DNA of 64,000 bases from Amphibalanus amphitrite (lineage: Eukaryota; Arthropoda; Thecostraca; Balanomorpha; Balanidae), in NCBI RefSeq assembly GCF_019059575.1, contig NW_024881585.1, positions 253,001-317,000 on the forward strand. Direction: 5' to 3'. The notes beneath the pieces were generated by a model. It was not told where the DNA came from. It saw nothing but the letters and a program-made list of their open reading frames with translations, and made no database searches. The position numbers and the translations under genes are program-made. This document shows, piece after piece, positions 21,102 through 32,550 of the stretch; the first letter of the stretch is position 1; every line of letters begins with the position of its first letter.

Positions 21102-22727
21102 CTAGGCACCCTATATATCCCTTATCCATGCCGTCCATGAGATATCCTACCGTGTCCAGCATCGCTGACCCTGTGCTGCGCCCCGGCCGAAAACCATGCT
21201 GAACATCAGTGAGAACCGAGTGTGCTATCAAATACTCCAATAGCTGGGAGCTGACGACACTTTCTACTAATTTTGCTACCACCGGAAGAATAGACACACT
21301 ACACAGGCCGGTAGTTGTTAGGTTCCGAAGTGCTCCCGGACTTATGGATGGGGACAACTGTGGCACGCTTCCATTCTCCCGGTAGTACACCCGACACAAG
21401 TGACGCGTTTACAACCTCGAGTACATGTGGTGCGATCACAGACCAAGTCATGCGAACATGCCAATAGTCACTCCGTCCTCTCCACATGCCTTCGACGACG
21501 ACATCCTGCCCAGCGCCGCGGCGAGTTCCGGCAGCGTGGCTGGTCTCACCCGGTAGGCACCGGCCACCACGCGCGGCGGGCGCGGGGGGAGGGGCTTCGA
21601 GTCGCGCTGGGTCGCCTCTACTCCGCCGCGACTCTCGGCCCCACAGACGCGAAATATCCATTCAGTCTGTCGGCCCAGCCGGCCTCGACCCCCGCCGCGT
21701 CAGTAGGCGTCAGTCCTCCCTTCGGCGCGATCAGAAACCGGCGGATATCTTTCCATGTCGTTTTGCGTGCGTAGCGGTACGATGAGACGAAGAAGTTGGC
21801 TTTAGCGCGGCCGATAGCCTGCTTTACGCCGTTACGGCACCGCCTGTAGTCGCCCGTCGTCTCCGGTGTCGGGTTGTCCCGCTGTGCTGCGCGGGCCAGG
21901 TCCCTCTCCCGCATCAGTGCACGCACCTCCTCATTATCGGTTAGCCAGGGACAGGGCGGGTACCGCGGCCTGATGGTGACGACCGGCATGTGACGGTCGA
22001 GCACGGGCGTCCACACCGCCAGCCAGGCCTGCCACTTAGCCGCCGGCTCGGCCGCGCTGTACACCGCGTCCCAGTCTGACAGGAGCAGCTCCATACACAG
22101 CGAGTCCGGCACGAGAGATCGGGTAGATCGCACGGTGATCTCGGCCGGTCGTCGGCGCTCCTTTGTGAGTGGTGTCTCGGCGATGACGATGTCGTGGTCG
22201 CTCCAGCTGCATGGAACGACGGTCGCTGTCGTAACGGCGTCTGATGCTCGGACGATGACGTGGTCGAGCGCCGTCCCCGACACGGGGCGTGTCGGAACCG
22301 ACACTAGCTGCTTAACGTTTACGTCCTCTAATACCTGAGAGTATCGCCGGACGTCAAGCTCAGCCAGCCGCAGCCAATCGAAATTAACATCGCCAAGCAC
22401 ATACAGGGGTTTATCGGTACCGCACACATGCGCTAACTTACTCTGCAGGTCATCTAACACAGCAGTCACGGGCGCGCTAGGCGGTCTGTACATGATACCT
22501 ATTACCACTGTAGTAGTGCTACACAAGCTCAGCCAGAGTGACTCCAGCGGCGAGCCGGTGCTAGGAACTGTCAGCACCTCCACTCTCAGAGACTCTCGGT
22601 ACAGCACGCACACTCCCCCTCCCCTTCGGTCACCACCTCGGTCGCGTCGTATCACCTTATACCCAGGGAATATGAGAAAACTGTCATCGACAGACGGACT
22701 CAGCCAGGTTTCACTCACTCCAAGCAC
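21102..22727 (-). pseudogene. CR1/Jockey-like non-LTR element, endonuclease and 5' half of reverse transcriptase
   Basis: The minus strand from 22727 opens in an apurinic-type endonuclease: LGVSETWLSPSVDDSF (catalytic Glu), RRGGGVCVLYRESL, IMYRPPS, VLGDVNFDW and CSWSDHDIV. The linker contains PCPWLTDNEEVRALM and RAKANFFVSSYRYARKT. A frameshift near 21640 precedes the RT start (WKRATVVPIHKSG, NNYRPV). A further shift leads to SILPVVAKLVESVVSSQLL and GFRPGRSTGSAMLD, ending DGMDKGYIGCLV at 21102, where the BEL/Pao insertion lies. The remaining RT is at 13561-14658. The N-terminus of the endonuclease and any ORF1 are missing, consistent with 5' truncation during insertion. Confidence 0.9.
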
Positions 22728-23877
22728 CTACTACTTGTGCCTACGTCTCTATACCATGTCAAAGTAAAGTTCCTTGGTGGAAGATTACCCTCAGTACTTT
22801 TTATCCCAGCCCTGTGAAGAAAACTAATATTTCTAAGTTCTGAGTCACAGCTGGCCATCCACAGAAAGAAATGCTGAGAGCTTTGCCATTGTATATTGGA
22901 CCAACAATCACTATCACAAATGACTATGAACACATTACATGTGTGATGTGTATATGATCACATTGTTGCATGGATTGTCACATTGACAATATTACTACAA
23001 TCCTTTTTTTCAAGAAATACAGTAATGATGAACATCAAAGTCAACATAAAGTGGATTTAGTGATCCAAGCTTTCTCCTCCAGTAGCAATGGAATGATCGC
23101 ATGTTTCATTTGCCAGACACTGAGTACCTGATGCACATGTGCATGGTAATGTTACCATCTGCATAGCATCTAAGCATAGTAAAGCTGCCCGAGTCCATTC
23201 ATTCTAGATTTGTCACTTGATAGTTAGCACTAACTTATCTTGCTGTTGTAAGTTATCATTCAATATTCATACCAATACATCAACATGCACTCATCAGTCA
23301 ACAGTTTCTGTCATGATACCATGCTCAGCGTGCTCTTCAGTATTGATCCAATTTCTCCTGCAATATTATAGCTTGTTTTCGGCCAATAATGATAAGCTCT
23401 TTTAATTTTACTTTTTCTTGCTGATGTGTGAGCCCGATCAACTTGCGTTTATCAAACAAAATTTCATAACTTCAAGTTCAACTTGATATTGATATTGCTC
23501 AGGGTCAGGACCTCTGTCAGCCTCCTGGATACTTGGGATTGTTTTCAGTCAACGTGCTTCTTAAATATAATAAATGTCAATCTTAGTCAAGTCAATCTCA
23601 ATCTTATATAGCCTTGGGCGCGTAGCAGCTTGGCTTTTACGTCCAACAGGAAACCACCAGATAAACTTGAAAAGCAAGGCCATTTGAAAAGGGCCTTGGA
23701 ACAGAGCCAAGTGGTGCTCCATTTGTTTGTTTACAATGATTGTAGTGCTGATGTATTTTTAGGACTCTGGCGGTCGGCTTATGAAAAATGAAACGTTTTT
23801 ACAAAGGTTGTAGGGCAAGTAATATTTATCTGAAAGAACTAACATATTCAAAAACCAAACACTATGAAACACATGCA
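22728..23877. other. No gene seen; AT-rich, apparently single-copy in this window
   Basis: No ORF with recognisable content, no TIR and no match to other parts of the window. It may be the older host background that received the insertions. Confidence 0.5.
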
Positions 23878-24012
23878 GGGGCGGATCCAGCCATTTTCAA
23901 AGGGAGGGGCCAAAACCGGCCACTTTCCGAGCCCATTCAAAACTCCATACTGAGGTTTAGGATGCACCGATTACCCCAACCCACCCCGAAAAAAACTCGG
24001 TACAGGATAAGT
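23878..24012 (+). mobile_element. hAT-like end fragment (CAGGGGCGGATCCAG)
   Basis: The sequence CAGGGGCGGATCCAGCC followed by AAGGGAGGGGCCA matches the left end of the MITE at 1503-1985. No right end was found before the TTAA element at 24013. Confidence 0.5.
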
Positions 24013-24250
24013 TTAACCCGCGCCCTGCTGGCGCGCGAGTTATTTCTGGCATTTCTGATATTTCTGGCAAATTTGATCATGCATCTTTTTTGCACATGTG
24101 TAAATTTCAGACCGAGGTCACTCAAGGTCAGGTCGACAGATCACGTGAAGTGACCTCACCTCATAAAAAGTTTCGATGTCTGTCATAGCTACACCGAGTG
24201 AAAGATCGCTTTGAAACTTCCAGCGATTGATAAGAGCAACCGTAAGAGCA
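24013..24250 (+). repeat. TTAA-element family C, left-end fragment
   Basis: TTAACCCGCGCCCTGCTGG starts the segment. The poly-G hairpin of family C is shortened or lost, but 'ttcagaccgaggtcactcaaggtcaggtc', 'gtgaagtgacctcacctcataaaaag' and 'gtctgtcatagctacacc' match 11877-13056. It ends near 24250 at the start of another repeat. Confidence 0.7.
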
Positions 24251-24254
24251 ACTG

Positions 24255-24924
<670 letters not shown>

Positions 24925-25107
24925 CAGAAACCATTTACCATTTAGGAGATAATAGGCATCCATTATTAGGATGTTTAACTAGATTCGCCCTTTGTACCGC
25001 TCTTGGTATCGCCCTTGCAAGCCCCTTGAGTGACGCATTTGGTCAAGGAGCCCATTCATGGTGCGTTGGCGGCTCTGGAATGCCACCTATTCGTCCTCGT
25101 TGCCGCC

Positions 25108-25434
25108 ATGGAGAACAGACGTGGTCGTGTCGGTGTCCGTGCCGATATGGGCGAGCGGATGCTGGCTATACAGATGATAGAACGGCGGAATATGTCTATT
25201 GCTGCCGTAGCTCGCGAGTTGGGCCGTAACAGGGCAACAGTTGCTGTTTGGTGGCATTCGCCACAACGAAGATGGGAACCTTCTCGACCGGCATGGAGGA
25301 AGTCACCCTCGTGTTGTGAATGAGGCTCAAGAACAAGCGATTCTGGAGCTTGTTACGAGGCAGCCGATAATCACAGCTAACCAGATCAAGGCGGAGCTCC
25401 ATCTCAACTGCTCGGTGGACACCATCAGACGGTA
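25108..25434 (+). pseudogene. Tc1/mariner-like transposase N-terminal DNA-binding exon, frameshifted
   Basis: From the ATG at 25108 the frame reads MENRRGRVGVRADMGERM then ERRNMSIAAVARELGRNRAT, a helix-turn-helix. After a one-base shift near 25255 it continues with GSHPRVVNEAQEQAILELV, RQPIITANQIKAEL and CSVDTIRR, a second helix-turn-helix. This paired arrangement is the DNA-binding part of Tc1-like transposases. The coding sequence stops where 'acg|gtaagaac' forms a good 5' splice site, so the rest could lie in a further exon. No DDE/DDD catalytic part was found nearby and no flanking TIRs were identified. Family level is an inference from the fold pattern and the VDTIRR ending. Confidence 0.55.
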
Positions 25435-25822
25435 AGAACTTCAGCATCCAATATTTAATACTTGTATTTGTATTTGCTTGTGAATTGGAGTGCTCGGTAA
25501 AGATGTCATTGCGCATCAATGATAAAAGCTATAGCTATGTTTCGATTACGTTAAATTCGATGCTATTATTTCTCAAATTAATCCAAAGATGACAAAGGTG
25601 TTATCTTATCCATTCATATAGCTTAAATAGCAGTGATTATTCAGACGGCTAATTTTATGGATAACGCATTAGCCTGCACACCGACGGGGGGGGGGGCGTT
25701 ATCGGCCCCTCTCTGAGGTTTCTCGTAAATAGCGGAAGCGAAATTTTGACACAGCTATTTCCACATCAATGACATCAATGGTGTTCAAATTAGAACCTCT
25801 TAACCTTCAAGGTCAGGTCACC

Positions 25823-26044
25823 TGGGCCTCGTTTCATACGGCGAGTTCGTAAATTACGGCGGTTTTTGGTCTTGTATTGCAAGTGCATGTGAAGCGATGA
25901 CGTTAGTTTGATTCGCTGAATTTATTTATCTTGCAAGCAAGAACAGAAGGGAGAAGGGGAAATAAATTTATCGCTTCACATGCACTTGCAATACAAGACC
26001 AAAAACCGGCGTAAGTTACGGACTCGCTTTATGAAACAAGGCCC
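25823..26044. mobile_element. 222-bp MITE with about 75-bp inverted repeats
   Basis: The left arm starts TGGGCCTCGTTTCAT and contains 'ttggtcttgtattgcaagtg'. The right arm is its reverse complement, ending ATGAAACAAGGCCCA. The site is known from uninterrupted family C and E copies (AGGTCACC AGGTCAC), where a pre-existing direct repeat makes the true target duplication ambiguous. Confidence 0.85.
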
Positions 26045-27005
26045 AGGTCACGTTGAATGACCCGACCTCTAATCACTTTTTTGCAGCTTTGTCACCGTGT
26101 CAGAGCTACAGCAGATGACCGAGTTCTTTGAAAGTAGCAAGATGTAATAAGGCTGCTGTTAGCTACAAGTTGCTACAAGAAAATCACCTACATTAATGTT
26201 TCACTGAAACGCGTCGTAATGGCTAACCAGGGCTTCGTCTAACATGTTAACTGGGGGGGGGGGGACAAACCCCCGCAGCCACCGGTTTGCCCCCCCCCCC
26301 CAGTCTGGGTAAAAATGTCACTACTGGGGGGGGGGGGCAAAAGCGGAAAGGCAAACGAATTTTTACTGTAAGGCGTCGGTGCACATAAAAGCAAATGCGT
26401 AAACGAAACATGGATGCAATGTGAACACATTGATAAACCCGATTACTTCTGACTGTTTACACGTGTTTATTTTGTTTACCTGATACCTTTTTTTCGCTCA
26501 GCAATACGTTACATTTCGGGTTTTAGGCGACCTAACTCCGTGTCCCGCATATTCTCTTTCACGTATTCTCTTGTTATTTCTGTCCTCGGGCGTCAATCTG
26601 TTGTTTCTACCTATCGTCTTCCTCACTACGCGACGTCGAACTTCTGGCTGGACGGTCACCGGTGTGCAGCAAGAGTAGCTCCTAATTGTAATGAAGCAGG
26701 CTCCATCTGGGTGATCGTAGGCTCAGCCTGGTGGTCTGTCTCTGGGGACAGGAAAGAATAATGTGGGCTACCAGAGGCCGACGTAGGTCCAGAAGCTGGC
26801 CATCAGAGCACCGGCACTTTAATTTTCGATGCGGACGGAGAAGAAGATTACGATGGTACTTTTAGTTTTGGCCTAGCTTGATTAGTGATCACTTCAAAAG
26901 CTATTTGTGAAAAGCTATCTTTGCTTCAGCGCCGCTATTTTGTCTATGACCCCTACCCTGTGAAGTCATTTTTACATGACCTGAAAATGGCCTCATTAAA
27001 AATAA

Positions 27006-29189
27006 CCCGCGCATGACTGGGGGGGGGGGGCTCTACAGAGCCCCCTCTCATGTTTTTCAGCAATATCTTCTAAACTGTTTGACGGATCAACACGAAACTT
27101 GCGGTACCCTCAGATGCATCAATTTGACACATTGTGCTACAATTTAAACTTTCTAGCTACCATAGTTTAGCCGGGAATGACGTCAGAGTGACGTCATGTC
27201 GGCCGATTTTCATGCAAAATACTGAAATACGGCAAACGCTCTCAAGAGCTCAGTTTAAAAGCTAGATCCATTTATTTGCATGAGTGGACTACAAATACAC
27301 GTAGCTATCGAACTGCTATCTCGAATTTTCGAAATTTTGAAAATTTTGAAAAATATGTATTTACAATTACAAAAATATATTTTTTGATTTTTTTTCAAAA
27401 AGTTTTTGACTTCGCAAAAACCAGAATATATGTGATAGAACACACACTGATGAACTACATTTGCAAGTTTTAGCCCAATATCTTAAAAAATAGCCAAGTT
27501 ATTCGCATTATTGTCAAAATTTTACAATTTTTTTTTTTCAAATCCATTTTTCAGTACGTTTTTAACGTCTTACAGCAATATAAATGACACCATCGTGTTC
27601 CGGAGCTCAAACTGCATCTGATAGGCACCTTTTTGTTGAAAAATTTCATTTTCAAAATTTGACCTCTTCTGACCTGAAAGTGACCTGACCTCCGGTAAAT
27701 TCAGCTGACAATGACCTCAAATGACACAGACGACACTATTATCGAAATATACGAGTAAAATGGGCCATAAAACATGCGTCACGTGACCGATACATGATAT
27801 ACAATTTTCGTGACCTAGGATGACCTGGCCTTGACCTTAACCCGCGCACCGACGGGGGGGGGCGGATATCCGCCCCCCCTGAGGTTTTTCGCGAATAGCG
27901 GGAAAACCGCGGCGCGTAGCGCCGCGAAATTTGGTATGACTATAACCTCATCAATTTTACACATGGTGTGCAAGTTTGAACCTCCTACCTTTTAAGGTCA
28001 GGTCACCAGGTCACTTTGAATGACCCAACCTCAAGTCACTTTTTTGCAACTTTGTCACCGTGCCAGAGCTACAGTAGATGTCGGAGGCCTTTGAAAGTCG
28101 CAGGATATTATTGGGTCATTAGTAGCTACAATTCGTATATCTCGGAATTTTGATATCGGTGACCTAAGGTCAGGTCAATTTCGCGACCTCCCCATTATAA
28201 GTCAATGGGGGAAAAATCAACTCCCTGTTTTTACCGCTAAAACGGGTCGGAATGGCCCCATATACCATACATGACTTCATATACGATCAACCTTCACTAC
28301 CTTGAGGTCTGTTTTGCTGTTGGGCAGCTGTGAGGTCATGTGACGTCATCAAAGGTCACCAAAGGTTTTTGGCCAATAACTCCGTACAGGAACAAGATAC
28401 AGACGCGTCGATGGTCTCATTGTGTTCAGCTCGTCAAGACGCATCGAATGATATACATGATGACCTCAAGGTCACGTGACCTGAGGTCAACCTTTGACCT
28501 TGACCTTTCGAGGTCAACATATATATCATTCGATGCGGATTGACGAGAGGATCACGATGATGCCCTTAGTTTGTTCCTATCTTGACTAATTCGAAAGTTA
28601 TTCGAGAAAAACTCTCCATATCTAGCGCCGCCATTTTGACTTTTTCGACCCCTGTGACGTCATCTTTGACCTGACCTGAAAATGACCTTAGTAAAAATTG
28701 TACATCTTGGCCGTGCGTATCCGATGCCGTTTACCGCTTGTCGCTATCTTGCTTCGTTCTCGAGATCTCAGGGGGGCGGTCATCCGCCCCCCCCCCCCGT
28801 CGGTGCGAAGTTGGCGCAGACCCCCGTCGGTGCGCGGGTTAAAAATTCGAAGTAAAAGTTCGGTACCCTCAGGGTATCTAAGGCATCCATCAAGGAGTGC
28901 GTAAACCAAAAATGAGCCTGATCGGACCGGCGGTCCGGCGGCCAGAGCCTAAATTGTGAACTAACAAAAATGTCGATAATTTTTACTTTGACCTGACCTG
29001 TGACGTCATCGGTGACCTCGAGGTCAATGAAAATAGGTTTCGTTCGACAGTTGTTCCAGGGCTATCAGACGCCGTTTGAATTTTGACGATCGGCCCAGTA
29101 GTTTCGGAGATAGGAGGAGGGGGGCTCTGGAGAGCCCCCCCTCCCCCCAGTCACTCGCGTAATGGAAAATACCCCAGTCATGCGCGGGA
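27006..29189 (+). mobile_element. TTAA-type element, family F, host of a family E element
   Basis: The ends CCCGCGCATGACTGGGG and the reverse complement of CCCGCGCATGACTGGGG (CCCCAGTCATGCGCGGG) are nearly perfect. The left end is followed by a G-run, CTCTACAGAG and a C-run; the right end is preceded by CTCTGGAGAG between the same runs. The flanks are ATAA and ATTA, apparently a decayed TTAA pair. It contains the complete family E copy 27837-28842. The interior includes TGACGTCA and many AGGTCA-type pentamers. Net length without the insert is about 1.18 kb. Confidence 0.75.
27837..28842 (+). mobile_element. TTAA element, family E, complete copy
   Basis: TTAA at 27837-27840 and 28839-28842 encloses 1006 bp. 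The left end is TTAACCCGCGCACCGACGGGG and the right end ends CCCCCGTCGGTGCGCGGGTTAA. G-run/CGGATATCCG/C-run and its right-side counterpart form subterminal hairpins. 'aaaaccgcggcgcgtagcgc' follows. The interior contains long TGACCT/AGGTCA stretches, including a near-palindrome at 28429-28550 (CATCGAATGATATA ... TATATCATTCGATG). No ORF of transposase type. Confidence 0.88.
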
Positions 29190-29196
29190 TTATATA

Positions 29197-29330
29197 TTCC
29201 CGACCGGGGCTGGGAAAATGCGTTTTATTCACAGAGGTTTTTGTGCGGAGGACCGAGTGCCGGTAGGCACGAGGTCCGTAGCAAAAACCGAGGTGAATAA
29301 AACTGCATTTTCACAGCCCAAGGTTGGGAA
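29197..29330. mobile_element. 134-bp hairpin MITE
   Basis: The arms 'gggctgggaaaatgcgtttt' and 'aactgcattttcacagccc' continue inward through 'attcac..aggtttttg' and its complement. Outer bases TTCCCGACC / GGTTGGGAA extend the pairing. It lies just outside the right end of family F, within the old family E element. Confidence 0.75.
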
Positions 29331-29334
29331 GAGA

Positions 29335-30081
29335 TTTACCACATGCCGTACCGGCGCAACAGTTAATATCATATTCATTTGATATTTTACACTTTAATCT
29401 TAATATTGTGTTAATATTATATTAATACTATGTTCATATTTATAGTCACCGTGATTATTTGTTTGTGTTTTTCATTATTAGGCTGCGTTGAGTATGAAAG
29501 ATGAAATTCCTACTCCCCCTTACTTAGGGTTTGAAAAAGCTGAGGATGAAGATGGTGAAACGCCAGAAGTTAGAATAAAGATATGGAGTCCAGCAGGAGT
29601 GAGGAAACCGCGAGGAAAACTAAAAATTGGGTGAAACGCTGAATCAAACGCGTCTTGGATCCCAGCTGAAACAATATCAAATGTTTCATTGTGGCACGTT
29701 AAGATGCTTCACGCATTTAAATTGTTCGTTTTTTGCGTGCATTATGTAGAAATAATGATTATTCCCACCATGTTCTGCAGCAATAAATACATTGGCATTG
29801 GAACGATAACCTTGTTTAGTTGAATTACGTTGACAGCAAAAGTATGTAAACACGCAGTCACTTGCTTTTGCTGTTGCTGTTAGTGAACACACAATCCGTA
29901 AATATCTTCTTTGAAATTAGTTCTTCCGCTCAGAATATTCAGTAAAGCTTTGTCTGGGAAAATCAAAAAGCCCTAGGGCCGAATCGTTTCCCAAATACCT
30001 TCAACATTAGCCGAGGCGGGCCGGAAGCCATTTCCCAAATGCACGTGCTAATGTTAAAGGGATATCTCGGCATGTGGTAAA
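29335..30081. mobile_element. 747-bp insert with TTTACCACATGCCG inverted ends
   Basis: A perfect 14-bp inverted repeat TTTACCACATGCCG / CGGCATGTGGTAAA bounds the segment, and the old family E sequence resumes immediately after it. Inside is a 46-codon ORF at 29494-29634 (starts MKDEIPTPPYLGFEKAEDED) preceded by 'ttttcattattag', which resembles a 3' splice site. I do not recognise the peptide. The remainder is AT-rich. Element class unknown. Confidence 0.5.
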
Positions 30082-30323
30082 ACATATCTTGTCCGCCTGT
30101 ATCCAATACCATCTACCAATTGTCCCTAGCTTGCTTTGTTCTCGACATATCACGGGGGGAGCAGGTATTTGCCCCCCCCCCCGTCGGAGCGAAGTTGGCG
30201 TGGACTCCCGTCGGTGCGCTAGTTAAATAAAATTCACTGGAAATGTAATATTGCAACAACTGTAGCATGATAAGAGGTTGTAAATGTCAAAACGTAGTTC
30301 GCATGAACTAGCATTGTCTAATT

Positions 30324-31560
30324 AGGGGAGAGTGGGGTAATTTGGCCGCTTTTTTTAGAAAACGATGTAACTAAAAATCGACAACACATTTCTGCATTTT
30401 CTCAACGCTGACAGGTGTGGCATACATTTTACTTCCCTGGACAGTAAACTTGAAATGATATGATAACTACTTATATTGAAATTGTGACGCATTACAAAGG
30501 TCTGCAAAGCGGCCAAATTGCCCCACTAGCAGGGTTATTTGGCCGGGGGTGTGGGGCAATTTGGCCGGTGTTAGTTTGAGGCCATGATTTTTGTTATCGG
30601 CGAGTCAGCTTCACATTCAGCAATGACGCGTGTCCTACGACGCATTTGAAGCATTTTGGAGGTTGACTCAGCCGTCACAGGGTTCGAAAATAGTCAAAAT
30701 AGCGGCTCTAGATGCAATGACAGATTTTTATGAATAGCTTTTGAAGTAATCAAGCTAGGCCAAAACTAAAAGTACCATCGTAATTCTCTCGTCATTCCGC
30801 ATCGAAACATGTATGTGTTGACCTCGAGAGGTCAAGGTCAAAGGTTGGCTTCAGGTCACTTAACCTCAGGTCGCTTGACCTCAAGGTTACGTGAGTTCAA
30901 GGTCATCATGCATATCATTCGATGCGCCTTGACGAGCTGAACAAAATGAGACCATTTGGGCGGTTGTATCTTTTTTTCTGTAAGTATTTCTTAGCAAAAA
31001 AGCGTTAGGTAGCCGTTGATGACGTCACATGCCCTTACAGCTGTCCAATAGGAAATATGGCATCAAGGTAGTCAAAGTTGGTCATGAGTTATGTACTTTA
31101 TGGTATAATTGACCATGACAACTCGGCCGTCCCAGCATAGTGACTCTGAGCGCACCGGCCAAGTTGCCCCGCTAGTCCCGGCCAAATAACCCCACATTGC
31201 CATTCTGAAAATTTTTGTCTATAAAGTCGTCATGGCTGTACAGAACTAGATGAAATTGCTCTTGGAACCGCTGAACACCCTCAAGAATGGCGCTATAATG
31301 TTGGAATTCGTTTACAGCCCAAATACTACATGTTATACAAATTTTTAAACGAAAGTAAAAGTTACCATTTTCTAACGAAATTCACGTTTTATTAATTTTG
31401 AATAAAACTAAGAGGGGGAAAGTTTCGACATTTCTTCTCGAGTTAGTTCTGCCGATGACAAATGAATAAAGACTAAAGTTATTTCATTCACTTTTATCAG
31501 CTTTCGTACAGGTGGGGGCGGCCAATTTACACCACCGGCCAAATTACCCCACTCTCCCCT
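30324..31560. mobile_element. 1.24-kb TIR element with GGGGAGAGTGGGGTAATT termini
   Basis: The left AGGGGAGAGTGGGGTAATTT and the right end ending AAATTACCCCACTCTCCCCT are reverse complements over at least 24 bp. Additional internal repeats of 'ggccaaattgcccc' and 'ggggcaatttggccgg' lie at 30505-30570 and 31160-31195. The centre (about 30690-31050) carries a reversed piece of a family E element. No transposase ORF and no clear target duplication. Confidence 0.75.
30690..31050 (-). repeat. TTAA-element family E, internal fragment, reversed
   Basis: Read on the minus strand it matches 28340-28640 and 26827-26940: 'tcattcgatgcg', 'gtactttagttttggcctagcttg'-like blocks, and AGGTCA clusters. The ends of family E are absent, so it was probably carried in by the surrounding TIR element. 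Confidence 0.6.
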
Positions 31561-31866
31561 ACCTCCCTCAGTGCATGCATGATTATTGCACGTGCAAATG
31601 AAGCGCTGTTCCAGACATTTTGTCCAGTGGTGCTGTTCCTGTGCCGTTTGCAGATAATCCGCGCATGACTGAGGCATATTCTTCAACGCGAGTGACTCCT
31701 TCCCTGACGCAGAACAGTTGACCGGCCGTTGAAATGTCTGCAGATGACGGTAGATACACTGTTCCTGTCGAGTGTCGGTGGCTGTGACTACTGACTGACC
31801 CACTATCGGAGGCTGAGATACTCCCGTCCTGTCGGTGGATACGATGCCCAAAGCAGAGGTTACATC

Positions 31867-32110
31867 CAGGGTTGCGGAGTCGGAGTCGGAATCGGTTGGA
31901 GTCGACAGTTCTGACCGGAGTCGGAGTCTGAGTCTGAGTCGATTTTGGAAACCGGATCCGGAGTCGGGGTCGGAGTAGCCGAAAAATAATGGACTCCGCA
32001 GACCTGGCAGGGCTACAGACTCGGATTCGGAGAAGGAGTGGGCTAGAGTCGACAGGTCTGCCGGGAGTCGGAGCCGGAATCACCAAATATCCATCGACTC
32101 CGCAGCCCTG
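31867..32110. repeat. GGAGTC hexamer-rich inverted-repeat element
   Basis: CAGGGTTGCGGAGTCGGAGT at the left and CGACTCCGCAGCCCTG at the right are inverted copies, with several (GGAGTC)-type units between them. This resembles short hAT-derived repeats with CAGGG..GCGGAGTCGG ends, but the 8-bp flanks do not match convincingly. Neighbouring 31700-32190 has loose repeats of 'gtcggtggctgtgatgcc'. Confidence 0.5.
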
Positions 32111-32550
32111 GATATCACTATCAGTGGCTGTGATGCCCAGCGTTTGGGATTCCCCGGCAGAGGTTGAGATGCCCATTCCTATAGGCCGTTTTCACGACGG
32201 AATAGCAGGCATCTATTTGATCCCCATTTGATCCTTTGGTTCCTCAGGAATTTTAGTAGTTCTTTTTAGTAGGTTCCCCAGCTTTCGAATGAATGGTGCG
32301 TTAGTTTGCTATTTTTCTATTAAATATCACATCGATTTACTTTATCTAAGGATTTATCACTAATATCAACATAAAGCGTAAGCACAATTATAAAATTATG
32401 AAATTATTAAATACTAGTACAATAGTTAAAAAAAGATACTGAGTTGCCAGGCTACAAAGAATATATTCATTTATGGCGCACGACAGACATTTAGAAAGCA
32501 GCGCCCTGTTTTATTGCACGCTGCTAGCCGCTTCCATTGGGTTTTGCAGG

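Larger units (their letters stand above)
25669..30226 (+). mobile_element. TTAA element, family E, old copy broken by nested insertions
   Basis: The left end (TTAGCCTGCACACCGACGGGG, then G-run, palindrome, C-run, 'tgaggtttctcgtaaatagcgg') is at 25669. The right end ('ccccgtcggagcgaagttgg', then 'gtcggtgcgctagTTAA') is at 30226. Pieces matching the intact copy at 27837-28842 occur at 25669-25822, 26045-26170, about 26827-27000 and about 30080-30226. Between them lie a 222-bp MITE, an unexplained segment (26175-26826) with three long G/C runs, the family F element, a hairpin MITE and a 747-bp insert. The mutated left TTAA agrees with greater age. Confidence 0.75.

Noticed and set aside
25823-26044. 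A 9-bp target duplication AGGTCACNT around the MITE
   Set aside because: Uninterrupted family C and E copies already contain tandem AGGTCAC at this site, so the apparent duplication may predate the insertion.
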